Positions 11,946 to 22,382 are shown, counted from the stretch's first letter. The stretch is 64,000 bases of DNA from Sphingorhabdus profundilacus (GCF_009769755.1 NZ_SDWJ01000002.1:372001-436000); one strand, 5' to 3'. The notes: generated by a model from the letters alone, not told the origin. Numbers and translations: made by a program.

Positions 11946-12007
11946 AGGGAAAAGATGTGCTTTTCACGCATTTGGCTCCTGCGTGCCATACTTTCCAGAC
12001 TGCAAAT

Positions 12008-14188
12008 TTACTTCAGCTCCAGCCCCGTCCATTTGGCGAGGAAGGCGTAGATGTCGGAATATTCCTCGATCAGCTTGTCGGTCGGCTTGCCCGAGCCATG
12101 GCCCGCGCGGCTTTCGATGCGGATGATCTTGGGCCGCGATCCGGTCTTTGCCGCCTGCAACGCCGCAGTATATTTGAAGCTGTGCCCCGGCACCACGCGG
12201 TCGTCGGTGTCGGCGGTGGAGACAATCACCGCCGGATAATCGACGCCCGATTTGATGTTGTGATAGGGCGAATAGGTCAGCTGCATCTTCAGATCGGCTT
12301 CTTTCGCCGGGCTGCCATAATCGTCGACCCAATAGCGGCCCGCGGTGAAGCGGTCGAAACGGGTCATGTCCATCACGCCGACGGCGGCATGGCCCGCGGC
12401 GAACAGGTCCGGCCGTTGGTTCAGCGACGCACCGACCAGCAAACCGCCGTTGGAGCGGCCCTCTATGGCGAGCTTGCCCTTGGCGGTGTAGCCCTTGGCC
12501 ACCAGATATTCACCCGCCGCGGCAAAGTCGTCGAACACATTCTGCTTGTTCATCAGGCGGCCCGCATCGTGCCACGGCTTTCCATATTCGCCGCCCCCGC
12601 GCAGATTGGCAAGCGCAAAGACACCACCCGACTGGATCCACGCCATGCGCGTCGCCGAATAGGTCGGCGTCTGCGAAATGTTGAACCCGCCATAGCCATA
12701 GAGCAATGTCGGCGCGCCCTTGCTAAGGTCGAGGCCCTTTTTGTGGACGATGAACATGGGGATCTTCGTTCCGTCCTTTGACGGGTAGAACAGCTGTTCG
12801 ATTTCGAAATCCGCGGGATTGAAGCTCAGCTTCGGCTCGGCAAAGGACGTCGACTGGCCTGTGCGGCTGTCGAAACGATAGACCGCGCCCGGCTGGTTGA
12901 AGCTCGAAAAGCCGTAGAAGGTTTCGGGGTCACCCGGCGTGCCGGAAAAACCGCTCGCCGTGCCGATGGCGTTCAGCGAGATTTCCTTGGCCGGACCGCC
13001 GGCCAAATCGGTCATCATCGCCATAGATTTCGCGTCCTTGATATAGGACAGGATCAGGCGCTCGCCCACAATCTGGGCGCGGGTCAGCGTTTCGGCGCGT
13101 TCAGGCACGATGTCGGTAAAGACCGGCGCCTTGCCAGCAACATCGACCGACACAACCTTCAGGCGCGGCGCGTCCTTGTTGGTCACGAACCAGAGCGTTT
13201 TGCCCATGCCTTCGACCAATTGCCATTCATGCTCCAGCCCCTTGACCAGCGGCTGCGCTTTCCACGACGGTTTTTTGCCGAGCGGCATGATGTGGAGTTC
13301 GTACTTCTCGTCCGTACCCTGCGACGTGGTAATCAGCGCCCATTTGCCGTCATGCGTGACCTGCGCGCTGTGGCCATATTCGGGCTTGTCGGGGGTCGCA
13401 TAAATCGCCTGGTCTTCCGACTGGGGGGTGCCGATCTTGTGGTAATAGACGGTCTGGTTGTAATTGAGCTGCTGGAAAGCGGCGCCTTCCTTCGGTTCGG
13501 CAAAGCGCGAATAGAGGAAGCCATCATTGCCGACCCAACTGATGTTGGTGAACTTCGCCCATTTGATCTCGTCGGTCAGGATCTTGCCGGTCGCGGTGTC
13601 GAGCACCTTGATCGTCCGCCAGTCCGAACCGCCATCCTGGATCGAATAGGCCAGCAGCTTGCCATTTTTCGACGGCACCCAAGCGTCGAGCGCGGTCGCG
13701 CCGTCCTTTGCCCATGTGTTGGGATCGATCAGGATACGGTCCTTGCCGGTCAGCCCCTTGCGGACATACAGCACCGACTGGTTTTGCAGCCCGTCATTCT
13801 TTGTGAAGAAATAATGCCCGCCGGCCTTTTCAGGCAGGCCGAAGCGTTCATAGTCGAACAGCTTCTTCATGCGCGCGGCGAGCACATCCTTGCCGGGCAG
13901 CGTATCGAGATAGGCGTCGGTAACCTTGTTCTGCGCCTTGACCCAATCGGCGACGGCAGGGTTGACGCGGACATCATCCTCCAGCCAGCGATAGGGATCG
14001 GGGATCTTGATGCCAAAGGCGGTGTCGACGACATCGACGGTCTTCGTCTGCGGATAGGTCAGACCGGTCGCCACATCAGCCGCCATATCCGCTGTCGCCG
14101 CATCATCCGCCCCCGCATCATGGGCAAAAGCGCCCTGCGGCCCTGTCATCACCATCAACGCAACCCCCAACCAAAGTGCTTTACGCAT
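12008..14188 (-). CDS. Prolyl oligopeptidase family S9 serine peptidase
   Basis: A 726-residue enzyme cleaving after proline in oligopeptides. The start chosen is MRKALWLGV, giving a signal peptide ending near GAFA, so it is exported, probably to the periplasm; a longer frame has an unlikely N-terminus. A beta-propeller fills roughly residues 80-440. The C-terminal alpha/beta hydrolase domain carries LRGGGEYGKPWHDAG, the nucleophile in EGRSNGGLL (about Ser580), the acid in DTDDRVVPGHSFK and the base in RAGHGSGKP. All triad elements are present, so it should be active. Confidence 0.92.
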   Translation of the reverse strand: MRKALWLGVALMVMTGPQGAFAHDAGADDAATADMAADVATGLTYPQTKTVDVVDTAFGIKIPDPYRWLEDDVRVNPAVADWVKAQNKVTDAYLDTLPGKDVLAARMKKLFDYERFGLPEKAGGHYFFTKNDGLQNQSVLYVRKGLTGKDRILIDPNTWAKDGATALDAWVPSKNGKLLAYSIQDGGSDWRTIKVLDTATGKILTDEIKWAKFTNISWVGNDGFLYSRFAEPKEGAAFQQLNYNQTVYYHKIGTPQSEDQAIYATPDKPEYGHSAQVTHDGKWALITTSQGTDEKYELHIMPLGKKPSWKAQPLVKGLEHEWQLVEGMGKTLWFVTNKDAPRLKVVSVDVAGKAPVFTDIVPERAETLTRAQIVGERLILSYIKDAKSMAMMTDLAGGPAKEISLNAIGTASGFSGTPGDPETFYGFSSFNQPGAVYRFDSRTGQSTSFAEPKLSFNPADFEIEQLFYPSKDGTKIPMFIVHKKGLDLSKGAPTLLYGYGGFNISQTPTYSATRMAWIQSGGVFALANLRGGGEYGKPWHDAGRLMNKQNVFDDFAAAGEYLVAKGYTAKGKLAIEGRSNGGLLVGASLNQRPDLFAAGHAAVGVMDMTRFDRFTAGRYWVDDYGSPAKEADLKMQLTYSPYHNIKSGVDYPAVIVSTADTDDRVVPGHSFKYTAALQAAKTGSRPKIIRIESRAGHGSGKPTDKLIEEYSDIYAFLAKWTGLELK

Positions 14189-14308
14189 TTTTTCAATCCC
14201 TATCTCGCAAGAATCTGTCGCCCAATGCCTAGTGCGTTGCGCGGCGAAGGCCAATAGTTTCCTTGCATGGGCCGCAAAGCCCCGCCCGATCAGCCCAGGG
14301 CACAGGCG

Positions 14309-15379
14309 TTAAACCACTGGTCCACCAAAACCTTCTGGCACAGGCCAGTCAGCGGAATGCGCGGCGAGGACTTTGAAGAGCGTCCCCATTTCACCGGTTT
14401 TGACAAGGCGGTCACGGGCGATGAAGATGTCGTCGCGTTTGTCAGGCGACGCTTCCGCAAGGGCAAGGGCGCGTTGTCCGATGCCGAGCGCGGAGAGCCA
14501 GACACCCTGTGTGGTGGGTCCAGACACCACCAGTTCGCGCATCCGCGCCAGATTGCCTAATTCCAGAAAATTAACATGCGCGGTCAGATCGCAGGTGCCG
14601 GGGTCGAGAAAGGGGTCCGCATAATCATGCGTTTTTACCGCCTGCAACGTGCTTCCCAGCGCGGGTTGAGTGTAGCCATAATCGATGACCAATATCGCGC
14701 CGCCTTGCGTGGCGATCCGGGTGGCCAGTTCATACATGATAGCCGCCGCATCGGGCGAAGATTCAAAGATGCTGCCGACCGGGGAATTCTGGAACGCGGC
14801 GGGGACTGATCCATCCATCGGATAGGAACCGGGCATGGCGGCAAATTTCGTGCCGCGATCCCGCACGACAACACGTTCGCGCCAGCCGGCATGGGTCAGG
14901 ATAAGCTGGCGGATGGGGAGGGCATCGAAAAACTCGTTCGCGACGACAAGCAGAGGCCCGTCGGTCGGTAGACTTTCGATCCGGTCGTGAAAGGCAGCGC
15001 GCGGGACATTCTGGAGCTGCTGTGCGCGCAACGCCTCGCTGGTTTCGACAAAATGTACAGGAGGCGCAAATTCGAATTTCGCCATGGCGCGCAATGCATC
15101 AGCGGCCAAGGTGCCGCGCCCCGGGCCCAGTTCGACATAATGGCAGTTGGCCGGGCTATTCTGGCGCAAATAGAGGTCGGTCAGCCACATGCCGATCAGT
15201 TCGCCGAACATCTGGCTGATTTCCGGCGCAGTTATGAAATCGCCTTCGACCCCGAACGGGTCGCCAGCACCATAATATTCACTGTTCGACGCCCGCATAT
15301 ATTCCGCGACGCTGATCGGGCCGGACCCCTCAATCTGCTTCGCCAGGCGAAGCGCCAGATGGCCGGTGTCAGGCGACAC
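14309..15379 (-). CDS. SAM-dependent methyltransferase of the MidA/NDUFAF7 family
   Basis: About 356 residues from a GTG at 15379, which overlaps the upstream lgt stop by a few bases; an ATG at 15433 would give 374 residues with a larger overlap. Family marks are ISVAEYM, GDFITAPEISQMFGELIG, the SAM site YVELGPGRGTLAADALRA, and VANEFFDALPIRQ. Mitochondrial NDUFAF7 methylates a complex I subunit; the bacterial role is less clear. The gene shares a transcription unit with lgt, an arrangement I recall as common in alphaproteobacteria. Confidence 0.85.
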   Translation of the reverse strand: MSPDTGHLALRLAKQIEGSGPISVAEYMRASNSEYYGAGDPFGVEGDFITAPEISQMFGELIGMWLTDLYLRQNSPANCHYVELGPGRGTLAADALRAMAKFEFAPPVHFVETSEALRAQQLQNVPRAAFHDRIESLPTDGPLLVVANEFFDALPIRQLILTHAGWRERVVVRDRGTKFAAMPGSYPMDGSVPAAFQNSPVGSIFESSPDAAAIMYELATRIATQGGAILVIDYGYTQPALGSTLQAVKTHDYADPFLDPGTCDLTAHVNFLELGNLARMRELVVSGPTTQGVWLSALGIGQRALALAEASPDKRDDIFIARDRLVKTGEMGTLFKVLAAHSADWPVPEGFGGPVV

Positions 15380-16232
15380 TGCCGCTGCCTGATGTCGGTT
15401 CGACCCGCTGCCTGCGGCCTGCAGCGGTCGCAATCAGCCAGATACCCAACACCAAAAACGGGATGGTCAGCCATTGCCCCATGCTGAGCCCGGTCATTTC
15501 GGGAAGCCATTTCAACTGGCTGTCGGGTTCGCGGACGAATTCGACGCTGAAACGCGCCACGCCGTAAATCAACGCAGCCACGCCGGTTAACAGGCCGGGT
15601 TTGTACCGGGCATCCGTTTTCCAGAACAGCGGCCAGATAATCGCGGCCATCAACAGGCCTTCAAGTCCGGCTTCATAAAGCTGGCTCGGGTGGCGGGGAA
15701 ATTCGTCGGCCGCAGGAAAGACCATAGCCCAGGGCACATCGGTCACCTTGCCCCAAAGTTCGCCATTCACAAAATTGGCAAGACGGATCAGGAATGTGCC
15801 AAATGGTACACATACTGCGATATAATCGCACACGCGAAGATAGGATAATTTGTGGGTGCGGGTGAAGAGCCAAAGGGCGAACAGGACGCCCAAAGTGCCG
15901 CCATGCAGCGACATTCCCCCTTCCCAAAGCCTGTAAAATCGGTCGAGCGCGAGCAAATCATGATCGTAAAACAAGATGTAGCCGATTCGGCCGCCCAAAA
16001 TGATTCCCAGCGTCATATAAAGAATTAGGTCGTCGGCATGCGCCCGTGACATTGGTGCACCGGGCCGGTTCAGCAATTTGGTGAGATACCAGTAACCGAG
16101 TAATATCGTGACCAGATAACTCAGGGAATACCAGCGAATCTGGAAAAAACCCAAATCCAGCGCCACCGGCCCAATCCCAAGGTCGGTATATTGGATATAA
16201 TTGGCGGCGGTCGCAATAATTTCAAATGACAC
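15369..16232 (-). CDS. lgt: Prolipoprotein diacylglyceryl transferase
   Basis: A 287-residue polytopic inner-membrane enzyme that transfers diacylglycerol from phosphatidylglycerol to the lipobox cysteine of prolipoproteins. Conserved blocks are GGRIGYILFYD, WEGGMSLHGGTLG, the signature region IRLANFVNGELWG, and HPSQLYEAGLEG. It would modify the lipoproteins seen in this window, such as Pal and the Mla auxiliary lipoprotein. It lies first in the unit with the MidA-like gene. Confidence 0.95.
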   Translation of the reverse strand: MSFEIIATAANYIQYTDLGIGPVALDLGFFQIRWYSLSYLVTILLGYWYLTKLLNRPGAPMSRAHADDLILYMTLGIILGGRIGYILFYDHDLLALDRFYRLWEGGMSLHGGTLGVLFALWLFTRTHKLSYLRVCDYIAVCVPFGTFLIRLANFVNGELWGKVTDVPWAMVFPAADEFPRHPSQLYEAGLEGLLMAAIIWPLFWKTDARYKPGLLTGVAALIYGVARFSVEFVREPDSQLKWLPEMTGLSMGQWLTIPFLVLGIWLIATAAGRRQRVEPTSGSGSVA

Positions 16233-16308
16233 AGGAAATCCTCGGTAAATTTTGACATTCCTATAGAGCGAAATAGAAGGTGCACAAAGAGTTTAGGAGA
16301 GAATCAAA

Positions 16309-18012
16309 ATGCCGACCGATCTGGACCTTGCGATCACTGCGACGATTACGCGCCTGATGGAAAATGATGGTCCCCTTACCATTACCCATGTGGAAAAATA
16401 CGGGGTGCAAATGCCCATGTTGGCAAAAGCCCCGGCAAATCTGTCGGATTATTTCGCCTTTTTCTGTGCGACCCATGCGGACAAGGAATTTCTGGTCGAC
16501 GGCGATTGCCGCCTGTCCTTCCGTGAAACCTATGCCGCGGCACGCGCCCTGGCCGGTGGCTTGGTTGAGGGCCGCGGACTACAAAAAGGTGAGCGCGTCG
16601 GAATTGCGGCACGAAATTCGGCCAACTGGATCGTCGCTTATATGGCGATCATCATGGCAGGTGGTGTTGCAACTTTGCTCAACGGATGGTGGCAGGGCGG
16701 CGAACTGGCTGAAGGTATCCGCATGGTCGGCTGCCGCTATGTGCTCGCCGATGCCCAGCGCGCGGCGCGTTTGGAAGGACAGGACATAGGCGACTGCCAA
16801 TTGCTGATTTTCAGCCATGACTGTTCGCCGCTTGACGGCCTGTCGGTATTGACCTCACAGGGAGGGGGCGCACAAACAGCCCTGCCCGCCATTGATGCGC
16901 TGGATAATGCAACCATTCTGTACACATCGGGATCGACCGGCCAGTCCAAGGGCGCGGTTTCCGACCATCGCGGCGTTGTTCAAGGCGCGATGAGCTATGT
17001 CGGGCAGACACTCGTCTTTTTCGAATTATTGAGCGCAACCGGCCAGAATATGCCCGCGCAACCTTCGGCTTTGGTCAACGTACCCTTATTCCATGTCACC
17101 GCTTCAGTGCCTCTGGTATTGCAAAGCTTCGCCATTGGCCGCAAATTGGTCATGATGCCCAAATGGGATGCCGAAGAGGCGATGCGGATCATCGAAAAGG
17201 AACGGATCAGCTATTTTGTCGGCGTACCGTTGATGAGCATCGAGCTTGCGACCCACCCGAACCGCCACAAATATGACTTGACCAGCTGCACCGCCTTTGC
17301 CGCAGGTGGCGCGCCGCGTCCGGTCGACCATGTGAAGAAAATCCGCAAGGAAATGAGCTGGGGTTACCCGTTGCTCGGCTATGGCCTGACCGAAACAAAT
17401 GGCGTGGGCTGCGGCAATTTCACCGAAAACTATCTGCTCAAGCCCACCAGCACCGGCCCGGCCACCAAGCCCTTGGTCGAGGTCGAAATGCTGGACGACG
17501 ACGGTAACCCGATGCCGCAGGGCGAACGCGGCGAGGTCTGCATCCGGACCATCGCCAATTTCAACGGCTATTGGGATAATGAGCAGGCAACCCGCGACGC
17601 CTTCACCGACGACGGCTTTTTCCGTACCGGCGACATCGGCTATCTGGATGAAGACGGCTATCTGTATATCGTTGACCGCAAAAAGGACATCATCATTCGC
17701 GGCGGCGAAAATATCAGCTGCCCCGAGGTGGAGGCCGCCGCCTATGAGCATGACTCGATCGTCGAACTTTCAGTGTTCGGCATTGCCGATGACAAATATG
17801 GCGAAGTGCCGGGCATCGTCTATCACACCAAAGACGGCGTGCCCCTGCCGGAAGACGATCTGAAAGCCTTTTTGGCCCCCCGCCTTGCACCGTTCAAGAT
17901 TCCGGTGCATTACTGGCAGGCACCCGAACCACTTCCGCGTCTTGGCACGCAGAAGATCGACCGGGTCACGTTGCGCCGCGAATATAATGCAAAGGTCGGT
18001 GCGCCTGTCTAA
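16309..18012 (+). CDS. Class I adenylate-forming enzyme, long-chain acyl-CoA ligase-like
   Basis: A 567-residue ANL enzyme with an AGGAGA site before its ATG. ILYTSGSTGQSKG is the phosphate-binding motif (about residues 203-215), LGYGLTETNG the adenylate site, and VDRKKDIIIRGGENI the hinge. GTQKIDR near residue 549 supplies the catalytic lysine. It is only distantly similar to the synthetase at 4906-6474, so they probably use different acids. It precedes glnD by 60 bp on the same strand, but a functional link is not evident. Confidence 0.87.
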   Translation: MPTDLDLAITATITRLMENDGPLTITHVEKYGVQMPMLAKAPANLSDYFAFFCATHADKEFLVDGDCRLSFRETYAAARALAGGLVEGRGLQKGERVGIAARNSANWIVAYMAIIMAGGVATLLNGWWQGGELAEGIRMVGCRYVLADAQRAARLEGQDIGDCQLLIFSHDCSPLDGLSVLTSQGGGAQTALPAIDALDNATILYTSGSTGQSKGAVSDHRGVVQGAMSYVGQTLVFFELLSATGQNMPAQPSALVNVPLFHVTASVPLVLQSFAIGRKLVMMPKWDAEEAMRIIEKERISYFVGVPLMSIELATHPNRHKYDLTSCTAFAAGGAPRPVDHVKKIRKEMSWGYPLLGYGLTETNGVGCGNFTENYLLKPTSTGPATKPLVEVEMLDDDGNPMPQGERGEVCIRTIANFNGYWDNEQATRDAFTDDGFFRTGDIGYLDEDGYLYIVDRKKDIIIRGGENISCPEVEAAAYEHDSIVELSVFGIADDKYGEVPGIVYHTKDGVPLPEDDLKAFLAPRLAPFKIPVHYWQAPEPLPRLGTQKIDRVTLRREYNAKVGAPV

Positions 18013-18072
18013 CTTTGGGCACCGGCCTGCATTTTGGTTCGACCCCGATGAAATAGGGGTATAGGAGGCCTT

Positions 18073-20832
18073 ATGGCTTCGACGGCGGATCATATTGTAA
18101 AGCAGCGCGATATTATCGACCGGAAATCGCTGGCGGAAACGCTGGACGATATTGCGTCGGAACGCGAAACACTGACCCAGCGCGGTCGCGTGCTGGAGCA
18201 GCTGCAAACCGCATTGGCGCGCGGCCGGGGCGAGATTGACCGACGATTGCAACTCCATCCTTCGCAAGGCTATCGCGCGGCGACCGAACAGGCCTTTCTG
18301 ATCGACCAGATTGTCCGGCTGATCTACGATTATGTGACCGTCCATGTCTATCCTGCCGCCAACCGGTCTGCGTCCGAACGGATCGCGGTTCTGGCCGTCG
18401 GCGGCTATGGACGCGGCGAGATGGCACCGCATAGCGACGTCGATATCGCCTTTGTCACGCCCTATAAGCGCAGCTCCTGGACCGAACAGGTGGTCGAGGC
18501 GATCCTCTATCTGCTGTGGGATTTGGGGCTGAAGGTTGGACAATCCAGCCGGTCGCTGGATGAGACAGTAAAAATGGCGCAAGAGGATCTGACCATCCGC
18601 ACCGCGCTGCTCGAAAGTCGCTTTGTCTGGGGTGACCGCGACATTTATGAGCAGGCAGGCCGCCGGTTCTGGAGCGAGGTCGTCGGCAAGACAGCGTCGG
18701 AATTTGTCCGGCTGAAAATGATCGAACGCGACGAGCGGCACAAGCGCATGGGCGACAGCCGCTATGTGGTGGAGCCCAATATCAAGGACGGCAAAGGCGG
18801 TTTACGCGACCTGCATACGCTCTACTGGATCGGGAAATATATCCACCAGGTTTCGTCCGCATCCGATCTGGTCGGCGTGGGTCTGCTGACCGCGGATGAA
18901 TATCGGCGGTTCCGCAAGGCAGAGAATTTCCTGTGGGCCGTGCGCTGCCACATGCACGCCATCACCAACCGGGCCGAGGACCGGCTGACTTTTGACCTGC
19001 AACGCGAAGTTGCCGAGAGGATGCATTTTGCGGATCGACCGGGACGGTCGACCGTCGAACGGTTCATGCAATATTATTTCCTGAACGCCAAAACCGTCGG
19101 CGATGTGACCGGCCTGTTTCTTGCCCATCTTGATGAAGCCATGGCGAAAAAGGGGCGGCGCTTTTTGCCGTCGTTCAACCGCAATCCCCGGAAATTGAAT
19201 GGGTTTCAACTGGACCGTGGACGACTTGCCCTGCCGCATGACCGATTTTTTGAAGAAGACCCTGTTCGGTTGCTGGAAATATTCCAGCTCGCAGATTTGC
19301 ACCGTCTGGAAATACACCCGCTCGCCATGCGCGCAGCGCAGCGTGATGCAAGGCTGATCGACCGCAATGTGCAGCGCGATAGTCGCGCAAATGCCTTGTT
19401 TCTCGATGTGCTTTCGTCACCCCGGGACCCGGAAACTGTATTGCGCTGGATGAATGAATCGACCGTATTTGGTCGTTTCGTTCCCGATTTCCGGCGGGTC
19501 GTGGCCCAAATGCAATTCGATATGTATCACCATTATACCGTCGATGAACATTCGATCCGCGCCATCGGCCTGTTGGCGGAAATTGAATCGGGCGCTTTGA
19601 AGGACGACCATCCCTTGTCGACCGCAATCATGCGCCAAATTGTCAGCCGCCGTGTCTTGTTTGTCGCAACGCTGTTGCACGATATTGCCAAAGGCCGGGG
19701 CGGTGACCACAGCGTCTTGGGCGCAGAGGTTGCCGAATATCTATGTCCAAGACTTGGGCTTAATCCGGCGGAAACCGAAACTGTGGCATGGCTGGTCCGT
19801 TTCCACCTGCTCATGTCGGCAACCGCGTTCAAACGCGATCTGGCGGACTTCAAAACCATATTGGATTTTGCCCAGGCGGTCCAATCGCCAGAAAGATTGC
19901 GGCTATTACTCGTTCTGACTGTGGTCGATATCCGTGCCGTGGGGCCCGGCGTCTGGAACAGTTGGAAACGGCAATTGCTATCTGACCTTTATGAAGCAAC
20001 CGAGGAAGTGTTGCGGCTGGGCCATAAGCAACGCGGTCGTGAAGAGCGTATTGCCACGAAAAAGGAATTGCTGGAAAATGAGCTGCGCTTACCCGCGCCG
20101 GAATTTGCCAAATTGGCAAAGCGCTTGCCCGATGCCTATTGGATAGCCGAACCTTCGGACATCATCGCACGCAATGCCAAGCATCTGCTTGCGAACAAAG
20201 ATACCGATCTTGCAATTGACGCCTGTTTTTATCCGGAGCGGGGGGCGACATTGGTCACCGTTTTTGCCGCCGACCATCCCGGACTATTTTACCGGATCGC
20301 CGGTGCGATCCATTTGGCGGGCGGAAATATTATCGATGCCCGCATTCACACCAGCAGCGACGGCATGGCAATCGACAATTTCCTGATACAGGATCCGATT
20401 GGGCGGCCATTCAGAGAACAAGGCCAATTGACCCGGCTTTCCCGCAATATTCAGGATGCGCTAACCAACCGCGCCAGGTTGATGGCGCAGCTTGACGCAA
20501 AACCAAAAGCACTTCGCCGTGCAGATGCTTTCAAGATCGCACCTTCGGTATTTATCGAAAATCAGGCATCGAACCGTTTCACTGTAATCGAAGTCAATGC
20601 ACTGGATCGCCCGGCATTGCTGAACAATCTCGCACAGGCATTGTTTGAATCAAAGGTGACCTTGCATAGCGCCCATATTGCAACTTATGGCGAACGGGCG
20701 GTCGATACTTTTTATGTAACCGATTTGTTGGGCGGCAAAATCGAAAGTCGGTCCCGGCTAAAATCACTTGAAGCCCGTCTGATCGACGCGGCTGCCGGTA
20801 AGCTTCCGTCAAAAAGCAAAGCTGCCGCCTGA
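18073..20832 (+). CDS. glnD: Bifunctional [protein-PII] uridylyltransferase/uridylyl-removing enzyme
   Basis: A 919-residue nitrogen sensor that uridylylates PII when glutamine is low and removes UMP when it is high. Domains in order: nucleotidyltransferase with GGYGRGEMAPHSDVDI at residues 110-125, a helical linker, an HD phosphohydrolase domain with LLHDIAKGRGGDHS near 535-548, and two ACT domains (VTVFAADHPGLFYRIAG near 730 and IEVNALDRPALLNNLAQ near 840) that bind glutamine. All expected catalytic motifs are present, and the length is normal for alphaproteobacteria. Confidence 0.95.
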   Translation: MASTADHIVKQRDIIDRKSLAETLDDIASERETLTQRGRVLEQLQTALARGRGEIDRRLQLHPSQGYRAATEQAFLIDQIVRLIYDYVTVHVYPAANRSASERIAVLAVGGYGRGEMAPHSDVDIAFVTPYKRSSWTEQVVEAILYLLWDLGLKVGQSSRSLDETVKMAQEDLTIRTALLESRFVWGDRDIYEQAGRRFWSEVVGKTASEFVRLKMIERDERHKRMGDSRYVVEPNIKDGKGGLRDLHTLYWIGKYIHQVSSASDLVGVGLLTADEYRRFRKAENFLWAVRCHMHAITNRAEDRLTFDLQREVAERMHFADRPGRSTVERFMQYYFLNAKTVGDVTGLFLAHLDEAMAKKGRRFLPSFNRNPRKLNGFQLDRGRLALPHDRFFEEDPVRLLEIFQLADLHRLEIHPLAMRAAQRDARLIDRNVQRDSRANALFLDVLSSPRDPETVLRWMNESTVFGRFVPDFRRVVAQMQFDMYHHYTVDEHSIRAIGLLAEIESGALKDDHPLSTAIMRQIVSRRVLFVATLLHDIAKGRGGDHSVLGAEVAEYLCPRLGLNPAETETVAWLVRFHLLMSATAFKRDLADFKTILDFAQAVQSPERLRLLLVLTVVDIRAVGPGVWNSWKRQLLSDLYEATEEVLRLGHKQRGREERIATKKELLENELRLPAPEFAKLAKRLPDAYWIAEPSDIIARNAKHLLANKDTDLAIDACFYPERGATLVTVFAADHPGLFYRIAGAIHLAGGNIIDARIHTSSDGMAIDNFLIQDPIGRPFREQGQLTRLSRNIQDALTNRARLMAQLDAKPKALRRADAFKIAPSVFIENQASNRFTVIEVNALDRPALLNNLAQALFESKVTLHSAHIATYGERAVDTFYVTDLLGGKIESRSRLKSLEARLIDAAAGKLPSKSKAAA

Positions 20833-20834
20833 TT

Positions 20835-21605
20835 CTAGCGCGATTCCAATGGCGCGGGTGCGATGCCCAATGTTGCCAGCTGCGCCTTTGCACTGGTTGC
20901 CTGACGGCTGTTCGGGGCAAGGGACAGGACCTGTTCCCATTGTTTGCGCGCGGTGCTGTCGTCACCGGCGGCAATGGCGATATTGCCGGCCTCCAGCGCA
21001 ACCGCAGGATCTTTTGGCGCGAGCGCCGCCGATGTCTGGATAAAGGCCAAGGCTTCGGAAAGTTTATCTCCGCGCCGCGCAAGCGTGGCCGATAGCAGCC
21101 ATGCGGCCGCATTTTCAGGGGCCAGCGTGCGCGCCGATGCCAATGCCTTTTCGGCTTCCGCATTCCGGTTGAGCGCGACCAGCGCGCGGGCGCGGTCGAT
21201 TTCACCGTCGGCGCGCTCGCCCTTGTCCAGCATGGGCGTGGCCAGCGCCCTGTCCAGCGATGCCAATGCACTTTCCATTTGGCCCGCGGCGATGGCGGCA
21301 TTTCCCGCCTGTGCCCAGAAACGCGCCGACCGGCTGTCGGCTTTTGCTTCTGCGCCCCTGGCGGCTTCGGCGAATATTGTCGCCGCCAGTTCGAATTCGA
21401 AATCGGTTGCCAATGCAAATCCCTGACAGGCGCGGGCGAGATAGTGCCCGCTTTTCTGCGTCCATTCACCTGCCTGCGCCATGGCCGACGGCGCGTCGGT
21501 TCGCGCCAGTTTCAGGCATTCACTGAACTGGATTTCGTCAAGCGTCGGCAAAGGCTGCGCTGATGCAGGAACCGCCGACTGGAGAAGGAGAGAAAGCAGA
21601 AGCAT
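20835..21605 (-). CDS. Secreted tetratricopeptide-repeat protein
   Basis: A 256-residue protein with a short signal peptide (LLLSLLLQSAVPASA) followed by alpha-helical TPR-like repeats: WAQAGNAAIAAGQMESALASLDRAL, ARALVALNRNAEAEKALASAR, WLLSATLARRGDKLSEALAFI and LEAGNIAIAAGDDSTARKQWEQVLSL (each given here in shortened form). It is probably a periplasmic scaffold. It is convergent with glnD (2-bp gap) and heads a minus-strand series of envelope-related genes. Partner unknown. Confidence 0.8.
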   Translation of the reverse strand: MLLLSLLLQSAVPASAQPLPTLDEIQFSECLKLARTDAPSAMAQAGEWTQKSGHYLARACQGFALATDFEFELAATIFAEAARGAEAKADSRSARFWAQAGNAAIAAGQMESALASLDRALATPMLDKGERADGEIDRARALVALNRNAEAEKALASARTLAPENAAAWLLSATLARRGDKLSEALAFIQTSAALAPKDPAVALEAGNIAIAAGDDSTARKQWEQVLSLAPNSRQATSAKAQLATLGIAPAPLESR

Positions 21606-21641
21606 AAATTATCCAAAATGTGGACGCGGCGGCCATCCGCG

Positions 21642-22382
21642 TCAGAGTTTTGCCACCACATCGATCAATAATGCAATGTCCTGGTCGCGCGAAAGACGGT
21701 GGTCGCCATCTTTTATCAAGATCGTCTGCACCTCTGCTGAACGAAGCTGCGCGGCCAGCTGTACCGAAATGTCCCAAGGAACGTCGGGGTCCTGTTGCCC
21801 ATGGATCAGTCGTACCGGGCAGTTGATGGCGATGGCGCCGGTCAATTGCAGATTGTCCTGCCCCGATTGCCAAAAGGCGTGCGTCACCACCATGGGGTCA
21901 TAGCCATAATCGCTTGGCCGTTCGATCCTGCCCTTTTCCAGCAAGGTGGCCTTATCGGCTGCGTCAAAATCCCAGTCTGTAAAATCAGGCGCTGCCGCGA
22001 TACCGACCAGCGCCCGGACTTGGTCACCAAGCGCTTGCGCCACCAGCAGCATCAACCAACCGCCCATGGACGACCCGATGATAATGATAGGCCCCGTGAC
22101 GACCGCAGCGATGACCGCGCAAACATCGTCGCGCCAGATATCAAGGGTTCCCGATTCAAATTTCCCGTCGCTTTCCCCGCAGCCCGAATAATCGAGCCGC
22201 AACATGGCGCGGTTGTGGCATTCGGCCCATGCGGCGAGCGCCTGTGCTTTGCCCCCTTGCATGTCGGACATATAGCCGGGCAGGAACAGGAGCGTCGGGC
22301 CTTCGCCGTGCAAATGGCGATAGGCAAGACGGGTGCCGTCCCGACGGCGCACATATTGGACAGGCGGTTCGACCAGCGTCAA
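21642..22382 (-). CDS. Alpha/beta hydrolase
   Basis: A 246-residue alpha/beta hydrolase with the nucleophile elbow GSSMGG (Ser105), the acid in HGQQDPDVPW and the catalytic histidine in KDGDHRLS. The LDYSGCGESDGKF segment recalls ABHD10/palmitoyl-protein thioesterase-like hydrolases. The start is a TTG that overlaps the stop of the upstream gene by 4 bp (TTGA), implying translational coupling. Substrate unknown; an ester or thioester is likely. Confidence 0.82.
   Translation of the reverse strand: MTLVEPPVQYVRRRDGTRLAYRHLHGEGPTLLFLPGYMSDMQGGKAQALAAWAECHNRAMLRLDYSGCGESDGKFESGTLDIWRDDVCAVIAAVVTGPIIIIGSSMGGWLMLLVAQALGDQVRALVGIAAAPDFTDWDFDAADKATLLEKGRIERPSDYGYDPMVVTHAFWQSGQDNLQLTGAIAINCPVRLIHGQQDPDVPWDISVQLAAQLRSAEVQTILIKDGDHRLSRDQDIALLIDVVAKL

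Noticed and set aside
13220-14257. 345-codon plus-strand frame opposite the S9 peptidase
   Set aside because: Lies fully within a well-supported peptidase gene and shows the typical high-GC antisense pattern.
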